Part shown: positions 34,731 to 44,005 of the stretch, one piece after another
Numbering within the stretch: the stretch's first letter is position 1
Layout: every line of letters begins with the position of its first letter
Assembly (NCBI GenBank): GCA_021201795.1
Contig: JAJQEF010000024.1
Location: forward strand, 1 to 64,000
Length of the DNA: 64,000 nucleotides
Source of the DNA: Rikenellaceae bacterium
GTDB lineage: Bacteria; Bacteroidota; Bacteroidia; Bacteroidales; Rikenellaceae
Direction: 5' to 3'
Made by a program: the position numbers and the translations under genes
The notes under the pieces: model-generated
Seen by the model: only the letters and a program-made list of their open reading frames with translations
Told to the model about the DNA's origin: nothing
Database searches by the model: none

Positions 34731-35552
34731 TTACACTGAAACTTTAAAATCGCGCAACGCGTCATTCAGTGAAGTTTTTTTATCCGTAGATTCTTTTCTT
34801 TTCCCAACAATCAGCGCACAGGGAACATTATATTCTCCTGCCGGGAATTTCTTAGCATAAGAACCGGGTATCACTACCGATCTGGCCGGAACATATCCCG
34901 TATACTCGACAGGGGTCTCCGATGAAACGTCGATTATCTTGGTAGATCCCGTAATAACAACATTCGCCCCGAGTACGGCTTCTTTACAAATTCTCGCACC
35001 TTCCACGATAATACACCTGGAACCTATAAAACATCCGTCCTCCACGATAACAGGAGAAGCCTGAATAGGTTCGAGCACACCTCCTATACCGACTCCGCCA
35101 CTCAAATGGACGTGTTTGCCTATCTGTGCACATGAACCTACAGTGGCCCATGTATCGACCATGGTTCCCTCATCGACATATGCTCCGATATTTACGTATG
35201 ACGGCATCATGATTACACCCTTTGCCAGATATGCACCGTATCGCGCGACCGCATTCGGGACAACCCGTACACCAAGTTTATCATAGCCATGTTTCAATTC
35301 CATTTTATCATGGAACTCTACAGGCCCTGCCTCCATCGATTTCATCCTCTGAATCGGAAAATATAATATCACAGCCTTTTTTACCCATTCGTTAACCAGC
35401 CATTCTCCGTCAGGCAAAGGTTCCGCCGTTCTTAATTTTCCTTTGTCAAGAAGTTCAATCACTTCGCGAATAACTACTTCAGACTCTTCTTTCTTCAATA
35501 ATTCGCGGTTCTCCCAAATCTCTTCTACTTTACTTCTAATCTCTTCAAACAT
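34731..35552 (-). CDS. dapD: Tetrahydrodipicolinate N-succinyltransferase
   Basis: Uses succinyl-CoA in the succinylase branch of diaminopimelate synthesis. The 273-residue protein has the left-handed beta-helix of hexapeptide repeats, seen at about 125-215 (GAYVDEGTMVDTWATVGSCA, then GGVGIGGVLEP), and the family's helical N-terminal domain. It implies the succinylase route rather than the aminotransferase or dehydrogenase shortcut. A hairpin at 35573-35596 separates it from galK. Confidence 0.96.
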   Translation of the reverse strand: MFEEIRSKVEEIWENRELLKKEESEVVIREVIELLDKGKLRTAEPLPDGEWLVNEWVKKAVILYFPIQRMKSMEAGPVEFHDKMELKHGYDKLGVRVVPNAVARYGAYLAKGVIMMPSYVNIGAYVDEGTMVDTWATVGSCAQIGKHVHLSGGVGIGGVLEPIQASPVIVEDGCFIGSRCIIVEGARICKEAVLGANVVITGSTKIIDVSSETPVEYTGYVPARSVVIPGSYAKKFPAGEYNVPCALIVGKRKESTDKKTSLNDALRDFKVSV

Positions 35553-35572
35553 GGCGTTTTATATAAATATAG

Positions 35573-35596
35573 GGCTGTCGTTACACAACGACAACC
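35573..35596 (-). terminator. Hairpin between galK and dapD
   Basis: On the minus strand GGTTGTCGTT pairs with AACGACAGCC around a GTGT loop (one G-U pair). The following sequence is only moderately T-rich, so this may be a weak terminator or attenuator that lowers dapD expression. Confidence 0.5.
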
Positions 35597-35605
35597 TTAT
35601 GGTTA

Positions 35606-36751
35606 TTACAATTTACGCGCTCCGTCGCTTATCACAACATCTATGACTCTCGGCGGTCTTCCGAACTGTCTGTTGTATTTTTCAGTAATCTCGTTAATAA
35701 AAGCATCATGATTGGCTTCATTTATAAGATTTATGGTGCATCCGCCGAATCCGCCTCCCATCATTCTGGAACCGATCACACCGTCATAATTTGCTGCATA
35801 ATCAGCAAGGTAATCGAGTTCAGGACAACTTACTTCGTAATCTTTGCTGAGTCCGCGATGAGACCCGAACATTTTTTCGCCAATTATCCTATAATCGCCC
35901 CTTTCGAGTGCGGCACATGCATCCAATACTCTCTGGTTCTCCTCGATAACGAATTTACATCTTCTGTAAACGTCTTCCTCCATTTCTCCTTTATATGTAT
36001 TGAGCATATCGAGAGTAACATCCCTTAACGATTCCACACCGTTCACGTGCTTCTGTACGGTAGTCACGCCTTCTTCGCACTGAGCCATTCGAACATTATA
36101 TTCAGATGAGGCCAGAGAGTGTTTGACCTGGGAATCCAAAAGAACTACTTTGTAACCTACTGGATTAAAAGGAAAAAGTTTATAATCAAGCGTTCGACAG
36201 TCCAGTTGGATCACTTTATTCTCTTCACCGAAAAGCGAAGCAAACTGATCCATGATACCGCAGCGAACCCCTACATAGTTATGTTCGCACATCTGGCCTA
36301 TTTTAGCCAGTTGAAACCGGCTCAATCCAAGTCCGAAAGTTTCACTTATAGCATATCCTACCACGCTCTCGAGTGCAGCAGAAGAGGATAGTCCCGCTCC
36401 GATAGGAACATCTCCGCCGAAAGCAAAATCGAAACCTTCTACACGTTTCCCGAGCTTCTGCATTTCTTTAATTACTCCGAATACATATCTTACCAAATGT
36501 TTCTGAGGCAGTTCGTTAGAGTCTACACTGAACTCCGCACTTTCATTATAATCGATCGAGTAGACCCTGCAGAGTCTTCCTCCGTTAGGTTTTATTTTGG
36601 CATATATAGCTTTATCTATTGCTCCGGGCAACACAAAGCCAAAATTATAATCCGTATGCTCCCCAATTATATTTACCCTTCCCGGCGAAGCGAAAAGCTC
36701 CCCCTCACTTCCATAATACTTTTTAAAAGCATCATTAATTATACCTACCAT
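35606..36751 (-). CDS. galK: Galactokinase
   Basis: A GHMP kinase of 381 residues making galactose-1-phosphate. PGRVNIIGEHTDYN is the galactokinase signature near residue 24, GDVPIGAGLSSSAALE is the ATP-binding loop near 113, and MMGGGFGGCTINL is the third GHMP motif near the C terminus. No galT, galE or galactose transporter gene is next to it. It lies 20 bases downstream of truA. The GH2 beta-galactosidase at 57.7 kb could supply its substrate. Confidence 0.95.
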   Translation of the reverse strand: MVGIINDAFKKYYGSEGELFASPGRVNIIGEHTDYNFGFVLPGAIDKAIYAKIKPNGGRLCRVYSIDYNESAEFSVDSNELPQKHLVRYVFGVIKEMQKLGKRVEGFDFAFGGDVPIGAGLSSSAALESVVGYAISETFGLGLSRFQLAKIGQMCEHNYVGVRCGIMDQFASLFGEENKVIQLDCRTLDYKLFPFNPVGYKVVLLDSQVKHSLASSEYNVRMAQCEEGVTTVQKHVNGVESLRDVTLDMLNTYKGEMEEDVYRRCKFVIEENQRVLDACAALERGDYRIIGEKMFGSHRGLSKDYEVSCPELDYLADYAANYDGVIGSRMMGGGFGGCTINLINEANHDAFINEITEKYNRQFGRPPRVIDVVISDGARKL

Positions 36752-36771
36752 TATTCAGTTTAAGTTTTAAG

Positions 36772-37521
36772 TTATATTTTCGTTTTAATTTTGTCGTTAT
36801 AAGTAATATCGGTCAGAAACAATCCTCTTGCGGGAGCAGATGTACCTGCAACTTGTCTGGACTTGGATTCTATAATTTTTCTTAAGGAATCCGCTTTTTC
36901 TTTTCCTTTCCCCATATCTAAAAGAGTCCCTACAATAGCCCTCACCATATTCCTTAGAAAACGGTCTGCACGCACAGTATATATCAAAGAATCTCCCTCC
37001 GTAATCCAGTAAGAATCATATATGGTGCATATATTTGTTTTATTATCGGAATGCAGCTTGCAAAAACTGGTAAAATCAGAATATTCCTTTATTACGGAAG
37101 CTCCGACATTCATGGCATCAATATCCAGCGGAGCGGTATATTCCATTGCCGTATCCGATAAAAATGGATTTTTTTTTCTGGATATGTAATATCTATACTC
37201 CCGGGATACGGCATCGAACCTGGAGTGTGCATTGTCGCTGACTTTTTCCAGTTTATTTACTGCAATATCTTTAGGGAGTATACAATTCAGATGATAACAA
37301 AAACTTACAGGCTCCAGTTCTTTCGCCGTATCGAAATGTGCGACGTAGTGAGAAGCGTGAACACCAGTATCAGTGCGTCCAGCACCTGTTATTTCAGTTT
37401 TTTCTTTTGTCAGGATACCGATACAATTTTGCAGGGTCCCCTGGACCGAAGGCGCATTTTTTTGTATCTGCCAACCGTTATATGCCGTACCTTTATAAGA
37501 AAGATAAAGAAAAAACCTCAT
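36772..37521 (-). CDS. truA: tRNA pseudouridine(38-40) synthase
   Basis: A 249-residue TruA. The catalytic Asp is in GAGRTDTGVHA, at about residue 51, and RFLRNMVRAIVGTLLDMG forms the C-terminal RNA-binding motif. It leads the minus-strand run truA-galK-dapD-Na/Pi-birA-rlmH and has a perfect promoter (37543-37573) overlapped by a palindrome. Confidence 0.96.
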   Translation of the reverse strand: MRFFLYLSYKGTAYNGWQIQKNAPSVQGTLQNCIGILTKEKTEITGAGRTDTGVHASHYVAHFDTAKELEPVSFCYHLNCILPKDIAVNKLEKVSDNAHSRFDAVSREYRYYISRKKNPFLSDTAMEYTAPLDIDAMNVGASVIKEYSDFTSFCKLHSDNKTNICTIYDSYWITEGDSLIYTVRADRFLRNMVRAIVGTLLDMGKGKEKADSLRKIIESKSRQVAGTSAPARGLFLTDITYNDKIKTKI

Positions 37522-37542
37522 TTATTTTTAAATAATTGCCTA

Positions 37543-37573
37543 CAAATATACCAAGTACTGACGGATTTTCAAA
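37543..37573 (-). promoter_or_regulatory. Promoter of truA
   Basis: On the minus strand TTTG (37573-37570), 19 bases, then TATATTTG (37550-37543): an exact Bacteroidota promoter 21 bases upstream of the ATG. Confidence 0.8.
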
Positions 37574-37578
37574 TCCGT
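37561..37578. promoter_or_regulatory. Perfect palindrome over the truA -33 box
   Basis: ACGGATTT (37561-37568), TC, AAATCCGT (37571-37578). The right arm contains the truA -33 element, and the site lies 26 bases upstream of the dapB -7 box (37604-37611). It has the shape of an operator for a dimeric regulator controlling both directions. A terminator is unlikely, as it is flanked by promoters and has no T run. Confidence 0.45.
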
Positions 37579-37603
37579 AATGCTTTTTTGGTTAAAAAAA
37601 GTG

Positions 37604-37611
37604 TAGATTTG
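37604..37611 (+). promoter_or_regulatory. -7 promoter box of dapB-lepB
   Basis: TAGATTTG matches TAnnTTTG and lies 24 bases before the dapB ATG. TTTG occurs at 37587-37590, closer (13 bases) than ideal; TTTT is at the 19-base spacing. Confidence 0.5.
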
Positions 37612-37635
37612 TGAAATTTAAAATCCAGAATAATT

Positions 37636-38352
37636 ATGAAAGTTGCGCTTATAGGATACGGCAAGATGGGAAAAGAGATCGAAAAGATACTTTTATCGAA
37701 AAAACATACCGTAGAACTTATAATCGATATAAATAACCCCGAGGACCTGAATTCAGAAAATCTTAAAAATGTCGATATCGCTATAGAATTCTCTGCACCG
37801 GATGCAGCATATGGCAATATTGTAAAATGTATTCAATATGGAACGCCCGTAGTATGCGGAACCACGGCATGGCTTGCCAGGTACGACGACGTTGTCAAAT
37901 TATGTAAAGAAAAAAATGGAACATTCTTTTACGCATCCAATTACAGTATAGGAGTAAATATCTTCTTCAAAATAAATCGGGAATTGGCACGTTTGATGAA
38001 TAAATTCGGGGAGTATGATGTTACTGTCGAAGAAGTGCACCATACCCAGAAAAAAGATGCTCCAAGCGGTACTGCAATAACTATTGCAGAAGGTATACTG
38101 GAAAATCTCGAAAGAAAGAATAAATGGGTATGCGGCACTACCACGACACGAGAAGAACTGGAAATCTGCGCCATCAGAAGAAGTGTTGTTCCGGGCAAAC
38201 ATACTGTTACTTATGAATCGGAAACGGACCTGATAACGATCGACCATAACGCTAAAAGCAGGGTAGGTTTTGCAGTAGGTGCAGTAGCAGCCGCTGAATT
38301 TTTATGCGGGAAAAAAGGAATTTATACTATGGAAGATCTAATGAACGAATAA
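37636..38352 (+). CDS. dapB: 4-hydroxy-tetrahydrodipicolinate reductase
   Basis: The NAD(P)H-dependent step of diaminopimelate synthesis, 238 residues. The Rossmann motif ALIGYGKMGKEI opens the protein. CGTTAW, the catalytic EVHHTQKKDAPSGTA stretch, and RVGFAVGAV are present. Its product feeds DapD. The stop codon is immediately followed by the ATG of lepB, so the two are one operon. Confidence 0.96.
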   Translation: MKVALIGYGKMGKEIEKILLSKKHTVELIIDINNPEDLNSENLKNVDIAIEFSAPDAAYGNIVKCIQYGTPVVCGTTAWLARYDDVVKLCKEKNGTFFYASNYSIGVNIFFKINRELARLMNKFGEYDVTVEEVHHTQKKDAPSGTAITIAEGILENLERKNKWVCGTTTTREELEICAIRRSVVPGKHTVTYESETDLITIDHNAKSRVGFAVGAVAAAEFLCGKKGIYTMEDLMNE

Positions 38353-39705
38353 ATGAATAAAATCAAAGAAATATTTAAAAATAAATGGTTTAAGTTCATA
38401 TCTATATCTGTTATTTATTTACTGATATTCGTCGTATGGACGGGAAATTTATGGTGGCTTCTCGGTTTGCCTTTTATTTACGATATTTTTATTTCCAAAT
38501 GGATGTATCGTAAATTCGGATACAAGCATACGGAACTCCGTAAAAGAAATAAAACCTACAATTATATTTATGGATGGGTGGATGCGATTTTATTCGCGGT
38601 AATTATTACGACAATAGCCAGAATATTTTTCTTCGGAATGTATGTAATACCGACCCCATCGATGGAAAAATCATTACTGGTAGGCGATTATCTTTTCGTG
38701 AGTAAAGTGTCCTACGGACCGCAAATGCCTAACACACCTTTATCATTCCCTTTAGTACACAATACTTTACCGTTATCTCAAACGAAAAAATCTTATGTGG
38801 AATGGATAAAGCGTCCTTATCACAGATTGAAAGGAACCGGAGAGATCAAAAGGCACGATGTCGTGGTATTTAATTTTCCTGCCGGAGATACCGTCGCATT
38901 GGCTGATCCGCAGTCAACTTATTATGACCTCACAAGAAATTACGGGCGTAACAACGTATGGCGCAGTTCCGAGGTAGTCTACCGTCCTGTGGATAAAAGG
39001 GAGAATTATGTAAAAAGATGCATCGGTCTTCCGGGGGATATGCTGCAGATAATTAATTCGGAAGTACACATAAACGGAAAAATCGATGATAATATAGAGA
39101 AAAAAGAATTCCTGTATTATGTCCAGACAAACGGCACTCCACTAAATACCGAGACCCTGAAAGATATGGGTATTGCAGGTTATGACGTTTTCAATTCTTT
39201 CGATCCGCAAAATCCGGTATATTACATAACCTTAACAAAAGATAATGCAGAGAAGATTAAAGGCTTCCGTAATGTTACCAATGTCGCACAGTATGAATTT
39301 TCCCAACCCCATGCAGGGATATTCCCGAATAGTGCGGGATACGAATGGAGCGAAGATAATTTCGGCCCCTTATGGATTCCGGCCAAGGGAACTACGGTAA
39401 ATCTGACGCTTGAAAATCTTCCGTTATATGAAAGAATAATATCGGTATATGAGAACAACGAACTGCAAGTTAAAGATTCGGTAATTTACATAAATAACGC
39501 TCCCGCAGTCAATTACACATTCGAAATGGATTACTATTTCATGATGGGTGATAACAGGCATAATTCCGCGGATTCCCGATTCTGGGGATTTGTTCCTGAA
39601 GATCATATTGTTGGTAAAGCAACTTTCGTGTGGTTCTCGATGGACAAAGAGAAACGTTTCCCGGCCAATATAAGATGGAATAAGATGTTCCGTACAGTTA
39701 AATAA
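38353..39705 (+). CDS. lepB: Signal peptidase I
   Basis: A membrane serine/lysine-dyad peptidase releasing signal peptides, 450 residues. Hydrophobic helices lie at about 13-30, 31-46 and 74-92. The nucleophile S103 is in PTPSMEKSL and the general base K221 is in [12 protein letters not shown]. Box [17 protein letters not shown] lies near 400. About 150 residues are inserted between the Lys box and box E, long relative to E. coli LepB but usual in Bacteroidota. It is translated directly after dapB. Confidence 0.95.
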   Translation: MNKIKEIFKNKWFKFISISVIYLLIFVVWTGNLWWLLGLPFIYDIFISKWMYRKFGYKHTELRKRNKTYNYIYGWVDAILFAVIITTIARIFFFGMYVIPTPSMEKSLLVGDYLFVSKVSYGPQMPNTPLSFPLVHNTLPLSQTKKSYVEWIKRPYHRLKGTGEIKRHDVVVFNFPAGDTVALADPQSTYYDLTRNYGRNNVWRSSEVVYRPVDKRENYVKRCIGLPGDMLQIINSEVHINGKIDDNIEKKEFLYYVQTNGTPLNTETLKDMGIAGYDVFNSFDPQNPVYYITLTKDNAEKIKGFRNVTNVAQYEFSQPHAGIFPNSAGYEWSEDNFGPLWIPAKGTTVNLTLENLPLYERIISVYENNELQVKDSVIYINNAPAVNYTFEMDYYFMMGDNRHNSADSRFWGFVPEDHIVGKATFVWFSMDKEKRFPANIRWNKMFRTVK

Positions 39706-39711
39706 ATAATA

Positions 39712-39738
39712 CGAGAGAGGTTTTACCTCTCTTTTTTA
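39712..39738 (+). terminator. Terminator after lepB
   Basis: AGAGAGGT (39714-39721) pairs with ACCTCTCT (39725-39732), followed by six T. Confidence 0.85.
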
Positions 39739-39759
39739 TGTAATCTGGTAATAAAAATA

Positions 39760-39767
39760 TAAATTTG
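39760..39767 (+). promoter_or_regulatory. -7 promoter box of the YigZ-like/pyrBI unit
   Basis: TAAATTTG matches TAnnTTTG and ends 9 bases before the ATG at 39777, giving a leader of about five bases. It overlaps an in-frame TTG at 39765, which is therefore not the start codon. Confidence 0.5.
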
Positions 39768-39776
39768 TTATCGGTG

Positions 39777-40391
39777 ATGAGAGCAGAAGATACGTATAAT
39801 ACCATAACCGGATACACGGAAGGATACCTTAGGGAGAAAGGAAGTAAGTTTCACTCTTATGCATGGCACGTTGAAACGGAAGAAGAAATAAAAGAGATCG
39901 TCGATGAGATGCGTAAAAAATTCTACGACGCAACCCAACGGTGTTACGCCTGGCGTTTAGGCCCTAAAGGTGAAAAATTTCGTGCGAATGACGACGGAGA
40001 GCCATCAGGCACGGCAGGCAAACCTATACTTGGACAGCTTCTTTCCAGGGATCTTACCTACACGATGGTTATGGTAGTAAGATATTTCGGAGGTACAAAA
40101 TTAGGAGTTCCGGGACTAATAGCAGCATACAAAGATTCCGCCGCAGAGGTATTGGATAACTGCAATATTGTGATGAAAACAGAGAATGCAGTGTATGATA
40201 TTAATTTCGGATATCTCGTAATGAATGATATAATGAAGGTTATCAAGGAATTTTCTCCGGAAATCATTGAACAGGCTTTTGATAACGAATGTCTTATGTC
40301 TGTTTCTATAAGAAAGAGTCTTGAAGAACAGATGGTTTTAAAATTTAAAGATATCGAAGGAATTAATATTGAATTTAAAGGATATAAATAA
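39777..40391 (+). CDS. IMPACT/YigZ family protein
   Basis: A 204-residue member of UPF0029. The N-terminal domain has REKGSKFHSYAW, ATQRCYAWRLG and the signature NDDGEPSGTAGKPIL, followed by VVRYFGGTKLGVPGL. The C-terminal part is the small ferredoxin-like domain of YigZ. The family may bind nucleic acid or regulate translation; its function in bacteria is unresolved. It is followed by pyrB after 11 bases, with no evident metabolic link. Confidence 0.9.
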   Translation: MRAEDTYNTITGYTEGYLREKGSKFHSYAWHVETEEEIKEIVDEMRKKFYDATQRCYAWRLGPKGEKFRANDDGEPSGTAGKPILGQLLSRDLTYTMVMVVRYFGGTKLGVPGLIAAYKDSAAEVLDNCNIVMKTENAVYDINFGYLVMNDIMKVIKEFSPEIIEQAFDNECLMSVSIRKSLEEQMVLKFKDIEGINIEFKGYK

Positions 40392-40402
40392 ACTTATAAT
40401 AT

Positions 40403-41311
40403 ATGAAGAAAAATTTAGTTTCGATTACTGATTTTTCGAAAGAAGAAATGCTGAAGATAATGGATATTGCGGCAGATTTTGAAAAAAATCCATATCAAAG
40501 AATCCTTTTGGGTAAAGTTATCGCATCATTATTTTTCGAGCCGTCTACCAGAACCAGGTTAAGTTTCGAAAGTGCGATCAACAGACTGGGTGGACGGGTA
40601 ATCGGTTTTTCCGACACATCCAATACGAGTGTATCGAAAGGAGAGACGTTCCACGACACCATATCGACAATTTCAAATTATTGCGACATGATCGTTATGA
40701 GGCATTCCCTGGAAGGCGCTGCCCGTTATGCAAGCGAAGTATCGAGATTACCGGTGATAAATGCCGGAGACGGTGCAAACCAACATCCGAGCCAGACCCT
40801 TCTCGATATGTATTCAATCATGAAAACCCAGGGCGGTCTCGACGGACTGAATATAATGTTGGTAGGAGATTTGAAATACGGTAGGACGGTACATTCTCTG
40901 TTACAGGCCATGTCTCATTTTAAGACACACTTTACTTTCGTTGCGCCTCCGGGACTCGCCATGCCGGAAGAATACAAGGAACATCTTAATGAACTCGGCA
41001 TTCCATTTACGGAAACAACCGAAATGGGAAAATATATAAACGATGTCGATATCATCTATATGACACGAGTACAACGCGAAAGATTCTCCGATCTTATGGA
41101 ATACGAAAAGGTGAAAAATGCGTACATTCTAAAAAATAATATGCTCTCGGAAACAAAAGATAATATGAGAATACTGCATCCGCTACCGAGAGTAAACGAG
41201 ATCGCCACAGATGTGGATTCAAATCCTAAAGCATACTATTTCAATCAAACGGAGAACGGCGTATATGTTCGTATGGCTATTATTAGTTATTTACTCGGAG
41301 TAAAAAAATAA
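40403..41311 (+). CDS. pyrB: Aspartate carbamoyltransferase, catalytic chain
   Basis: Carbamoyl phosphate plus aspartate to carbamoyl-aspartate in pyrimidine synthesis, 302 residues. [17 protein letters not shown] near residue 50 binds carbamoyl phosphate; [11 protein letters not shown] and the MTRVQRERF aspartate loop are present. PyrI follows 5 bases downstream, so the enzyme should be the allosteric dodecamer of E. coli type. Confidence 0.97.
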   Translation: MKKNLVSITDFSKEEMLKIMDIAADFEKNPYQRILLGKVIASLFFEPSTRTRLSFESAINRLGGRVIGFSDTSNTSVSKGETFHDTISTISNYCDMIVMRHSLEGAARYASEVSRLPVINAGDGANQHPSQTLLDMYSIMKTQGGLDGLNIMLVGDLKYGRTVHSLLQAMSHFKTHFTFVAPPGLAMPEEYKEHLNELGIPFTETTEMGKYINDVDIIYMTRVQRERFSDLMEYEKVKNAYILKNNMLSETKDNMRILHPLPRVNEIATDVDSNPKAYYFNQTENGVYVRMAIISYLLGVKK

Positions 41312-41316
41312 AAAAG

Positions 41317-41778
41317 ATGGAAACAAAGAATCTGAATGTAAAAGCTATAGAAAACGGAACAGTGATCGATCATATACCATCCGAGGCCCTGTTTAAGATC
41401 ATCCACATTCTGGAACTGGAAAAAGAAACCAATCTCATCACTTTCGGCAGCAACTTCGAAAGCAAAAGAATGGGATCAAAGGCGATTATAAAAATAGCCA
41501 ACAGATATTGTGCTGATGATGAAATAAACAAAATATCGATAGTAGCACCTATGGCCTGCGTAAATACTATAAAAAATTACGAGGTTGTCGATAAGAGAAA
41601 TGTGGTCGTACCCGAGTCCATCGAAGGATTTGTGAAATGTGCGAATCCGGCATGCATAACCAATCATGAAAAAATAACTACAAAATTCCTCGTTCGAAAG
41701 AAAAACGACGAATTAAATCTGCGATGCAGATATTGCGAAAAAACAACCACCCAGGATAATATGGTGATCTTAAAATAA
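41317..41778 (+). CDS. pyrI: Aspartate carbamoyltransferase, regulatory chain
   Basis: A 153-residue regulatory subunit. The N-terminal allosteric domain (IENGTVIDHIP) binds nucleotides. The C-terminal zinc domain has CANPACI and CRYCEK supplying four cysteines for contact with PyrB. It ends at a strong terminator. No leader-peptide attenuator like that of E. coli pyrBI is visible upstream of pyrB. Confidence 0.96.
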   Translation: METKNLNVKAIENGTVIDHIPSEALFKIIHILELEKETNLITFGSNFESKRMGSKAIIKIANRYCADDEINKISIVAPMACVNTIKNYEVVDKRNVVVPESIEGFVKCANPACITNHEKITTKFLVRKKNDELNLRCRYCEKTTTQDNMVILK

Positions 41779-41809
41779 AGAAAGCCCCTATAAGGGGCTT
41801 TCTAATTAA
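41779..41809. terminator. Terminator between pyrI and fmt
   Basis: AGAAAGCCCC (41779-41788) is perfectly complementary to GGGGCTTTCT (41794-41803) with a TATAA loop. The fmt stop codon (41802-41804) overlaps the base of the stem, so the convergent genes share it. Confidence 0.88.
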
Positions 41810-42767
41810 ATGAGCATTCATTTATATTTTTGAACCCTCGCAGGAACTCTTCAACCAACATTCGTTTTTTTCCTGACGGTTGAAGCTCTTTTATGTATAC
41901 ATAACCATTTCCACATGCAACCTTCAGTTCTTTTTTTCCGTCACTGAGTATTTCTCCCGGATTACGGTCTGTATTTCTCACTATCTCCGAATCAACTGCA
42001 AAGATCTTAAACTGAACATTTTCTTCTCCAGTCGACATTTCAGTCCAGGCTCCCGGATATGGACTAAGTCCCCGAATATGATTGCGAATATTTTCAGCGC
42101 TACCGTTCCAATTTATACGGCAGTCTGCTTTAAATATTTTAGGAGCAGGCTTTAATTCGGACGAATCATTATCCTGCATAACAGGATCGTATTTTCCGGA
42201 AAAAATCACATCGACAGTCTCCGGTACAACCTTCGCACCTACATTCATTAACTTATCGTGAAGCGTACCTGCATTGTCTCCGTAATCGATACCGACTCTC
42301 TTTTGTAAAATAATATCTCCTTTGTCGATCTCGCTGTTAAGCATAAAAGTCGTTACACCTGTGTACTCTTCACCATTAATTACAGCCCAGTTAATAGGTG
42401 CTGCACCTCTGTATTGCGGTAGCAGGGAAGCGTGAAGATTGAAGGTCCCGTATTTAGGCATCGACCATAAAATTTCCGGCAGCATTCTGAATGCGATTAC
42501 AATACCAAGATCAGGTTTAAGAGCCTCAATCTGGTTTAGAAATGACTGATCCCGTAATTTCTCGGGTTGGAAAATATTTAATCCTTTTTCAATGGCAAAA
42601 TTTTTAACGGCGCTCTCGTGTAATTTCAAACCTCGCCCGGCAGGCTTATCCGGTGCTGTTATTACAGCTACAACGTTATATCCATCGTCGAGAAGTGCCT
42701 TTAACGGTTCCACCGCAAAATCAGGCGTTCCCATGTAAATAATACGAAGGTCTCTGGAAAAACTCAT
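41802..42767 (-). CDS. fmt: Methionyl-tRNA formyltransferase
   Basis: Formylates initiator Met-tRNA, 321 residues. MGTPDFAVEPL at the N terminus, HASLLPQYRGAAPINW (formyl-THF site with catalytic N-H-D geometry) near residue 112, and a C-terminal tRNA-binding domain with GLSPYPGAW are present. Its ATG overlaps the ribBA stop by one base. No def gene is adjacent. Confidence 0.96.
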   Translation of the reverse strand: MSFSRDLRIIYMGTPDFAVEPLKALLDDGYNVVAVITAPDKPAGRGLKLHESAVKNFAIEKGLNIFQPEKLRDQSFLNQIEALKPDLGIVIAFRMLPEILWSMPKYGTFNLHASLLPQYRGAAPINWAVINGEEYTGVTTFMLNSEIDKGDIILQKRVGIDYGDNAGTLHDKLMNVGAKVVPETVDVIFSGKYDPVMQDNDSSELKPAPKIFKADCRINWNGSAENIRNHIRGLSPYPGAWTEMSTGEENVQFKIFAVDSEIVRNTDRNPGEILSDGKKELKVACGNGYVYIKELQPSGKKRMLVEEFLRGFKNINECSFN

Positions 42768-44005
42768 TATTTATCCTTATTAAAAAGACCAAGATCGTGT
42801 CCCATCAACCTCTCCTTGGTTTCGAGATATTTTTCGTTGTATTTATTAGGTTTAATAACTATCGGAACATTCTCCATAATCTTAAGGCCGTATCCTTCCA
42901 AGGCAGCTCTTTTCAGCGGATTATTTGTAAGAAGACGTATATTTTTAACACCTATTTCACGCAGTATGCTTGCACCAACACCGTAGTATCTTTCATCCAC
43001 ACCGAATCCCAGTTTTATATTTGCTTCGGCAGTATCGTAACCTTCTTCCTGAAGTTTGTATGCACGCATTTTATTGAGGAACCCTATACCGCGTCCTTCC
43101 TGGTTAAGATATACAACCGCGCCTTTCCCTTCTTTTTCGATCAACTTCATAGATTCGTGAAGCTGCTGCCCGCAATCGCAACGGCAGGATCCGAGAATAT
43201 CTCCGGTCATACATGAAGAATGCATTCTCACCAATACCGGTTCATCTTCATCCCATTCTCCTTTGGTCAGGGCAAAATGCTCGAAACCATTACTTCTCTG
43301 AATAAATGGAGTAAGTTTAAAAATTCCCCATTCAGTCGGCATATTTACAGTCACATCCCTTTCGACGATAGATTCTTTTTTAAGCCTGTAAGCTATAAGG
43401 TCCGCAATGGTGATTATTTTAAGTCCAAATCTTTCAGCTATTTCTACAAGCTGCGGCAATCTCGCCATTGTTCCGTCCTCATTCATTATTTCGACAAGCG
43501 CCCCTCCCGGTTTTAGTCCTGCCAGCACTGTAAGATCCACTACGGCCTCAGTATGTCCCGGACGTCTTAAAACGCCTTTTTCTTTGGCATACAAAGGAAA
43601 TATATGTCCAGGCTTCCCGAATTCCTCAGGTTTGACCCTTTCATCGACAAGAGCATTTATAGTTTTAGCCCTGTCAGCAACAGAAATTCCAGTAGTACAT
43701 CCTCTTGTTAGCAGATCGACGGATACGGTAAACGGGGTGGAGTGGATTGATGTATTATCCTTAACCATCGGAGGCAGTTCCAATTCCACACACCTTTTCT
43801 CAGGAAGGGGAGCGCATAAAAGTCCGCGGCCGTGAGTGACCATGAAATTAACTATTTCCGGTGTGGTTTTTTCAGCGGCAACTATAAAATCACCTTCGTT
43901 CTCCCTGTCTTCGTCGTCCACAACGATAATTATTTCTCCGTTTCTGATAGCCTCGATACCTTCTTCAATAGTATTGAGTTTATATTTATTTTGTTGAGAT
44001 TCCAT
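42767..44005 (-). CDS. ribBA: Bifunctional DHBP synthase / GTP cyclohydrolase II
   Basis: Makes the two riboflavin precursors, 412 residues. The first half is RibB with [11 protein letters not shown] and RRPGHTEA. The second half is RibA, with the zinc site [17 protein letters not shown] and [10 protein letters not shown]. The only plausible ATG (44005) lies inside the 3' end of the LptF/G permease gene, an overlap of 76 bases, so it is probably translationally coupled. No FMN riboswitch is possible in that position, because the upstream sequence is coding. Confidence 0.95.
   Translation of the reverse strand: MESQQNKYKLNTIEEGIEAIRNGEIIIVVDDEDRENEGDFIVAAEKTTPEIVNFMVTHGRGLLCAPLPEKRCVELELPPMVKDNTSIHSTPFTVSVDLLTRGCTTGISVADRAKTINALVDERVKPEEFGKPGHIFPLYAKEKGVLRRPGHTEAVVDLTVLAGLKPGGALVEIMNEDGTMARLPQLVEIAERFGLKIITIADLIAYRLKKESIVERDVTVNMPTEWGIFKLTPFIQRSNGFEHFALTKGEWDEDEPVLVRMHSSCMTGDILGSCRCDCGQQLHESMKLIEKEGKGAVVYLNQEGRGIGFLNKMRAYKLQEEGYDTAEANIKLGFGVDERYYGVGASILREIGVKNIRLLTNNPLKRAALEGYGLKIMENVPIVIKPNKYNEKYLETKERLMGHDLGLFNKDK

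Noticed and set aside
39765..39776. TTG start of the YigZ-like gene
   Set aside because: The TTG lies inside the promoter -7 box; the ATG at 39777 starts the conserved sequence.
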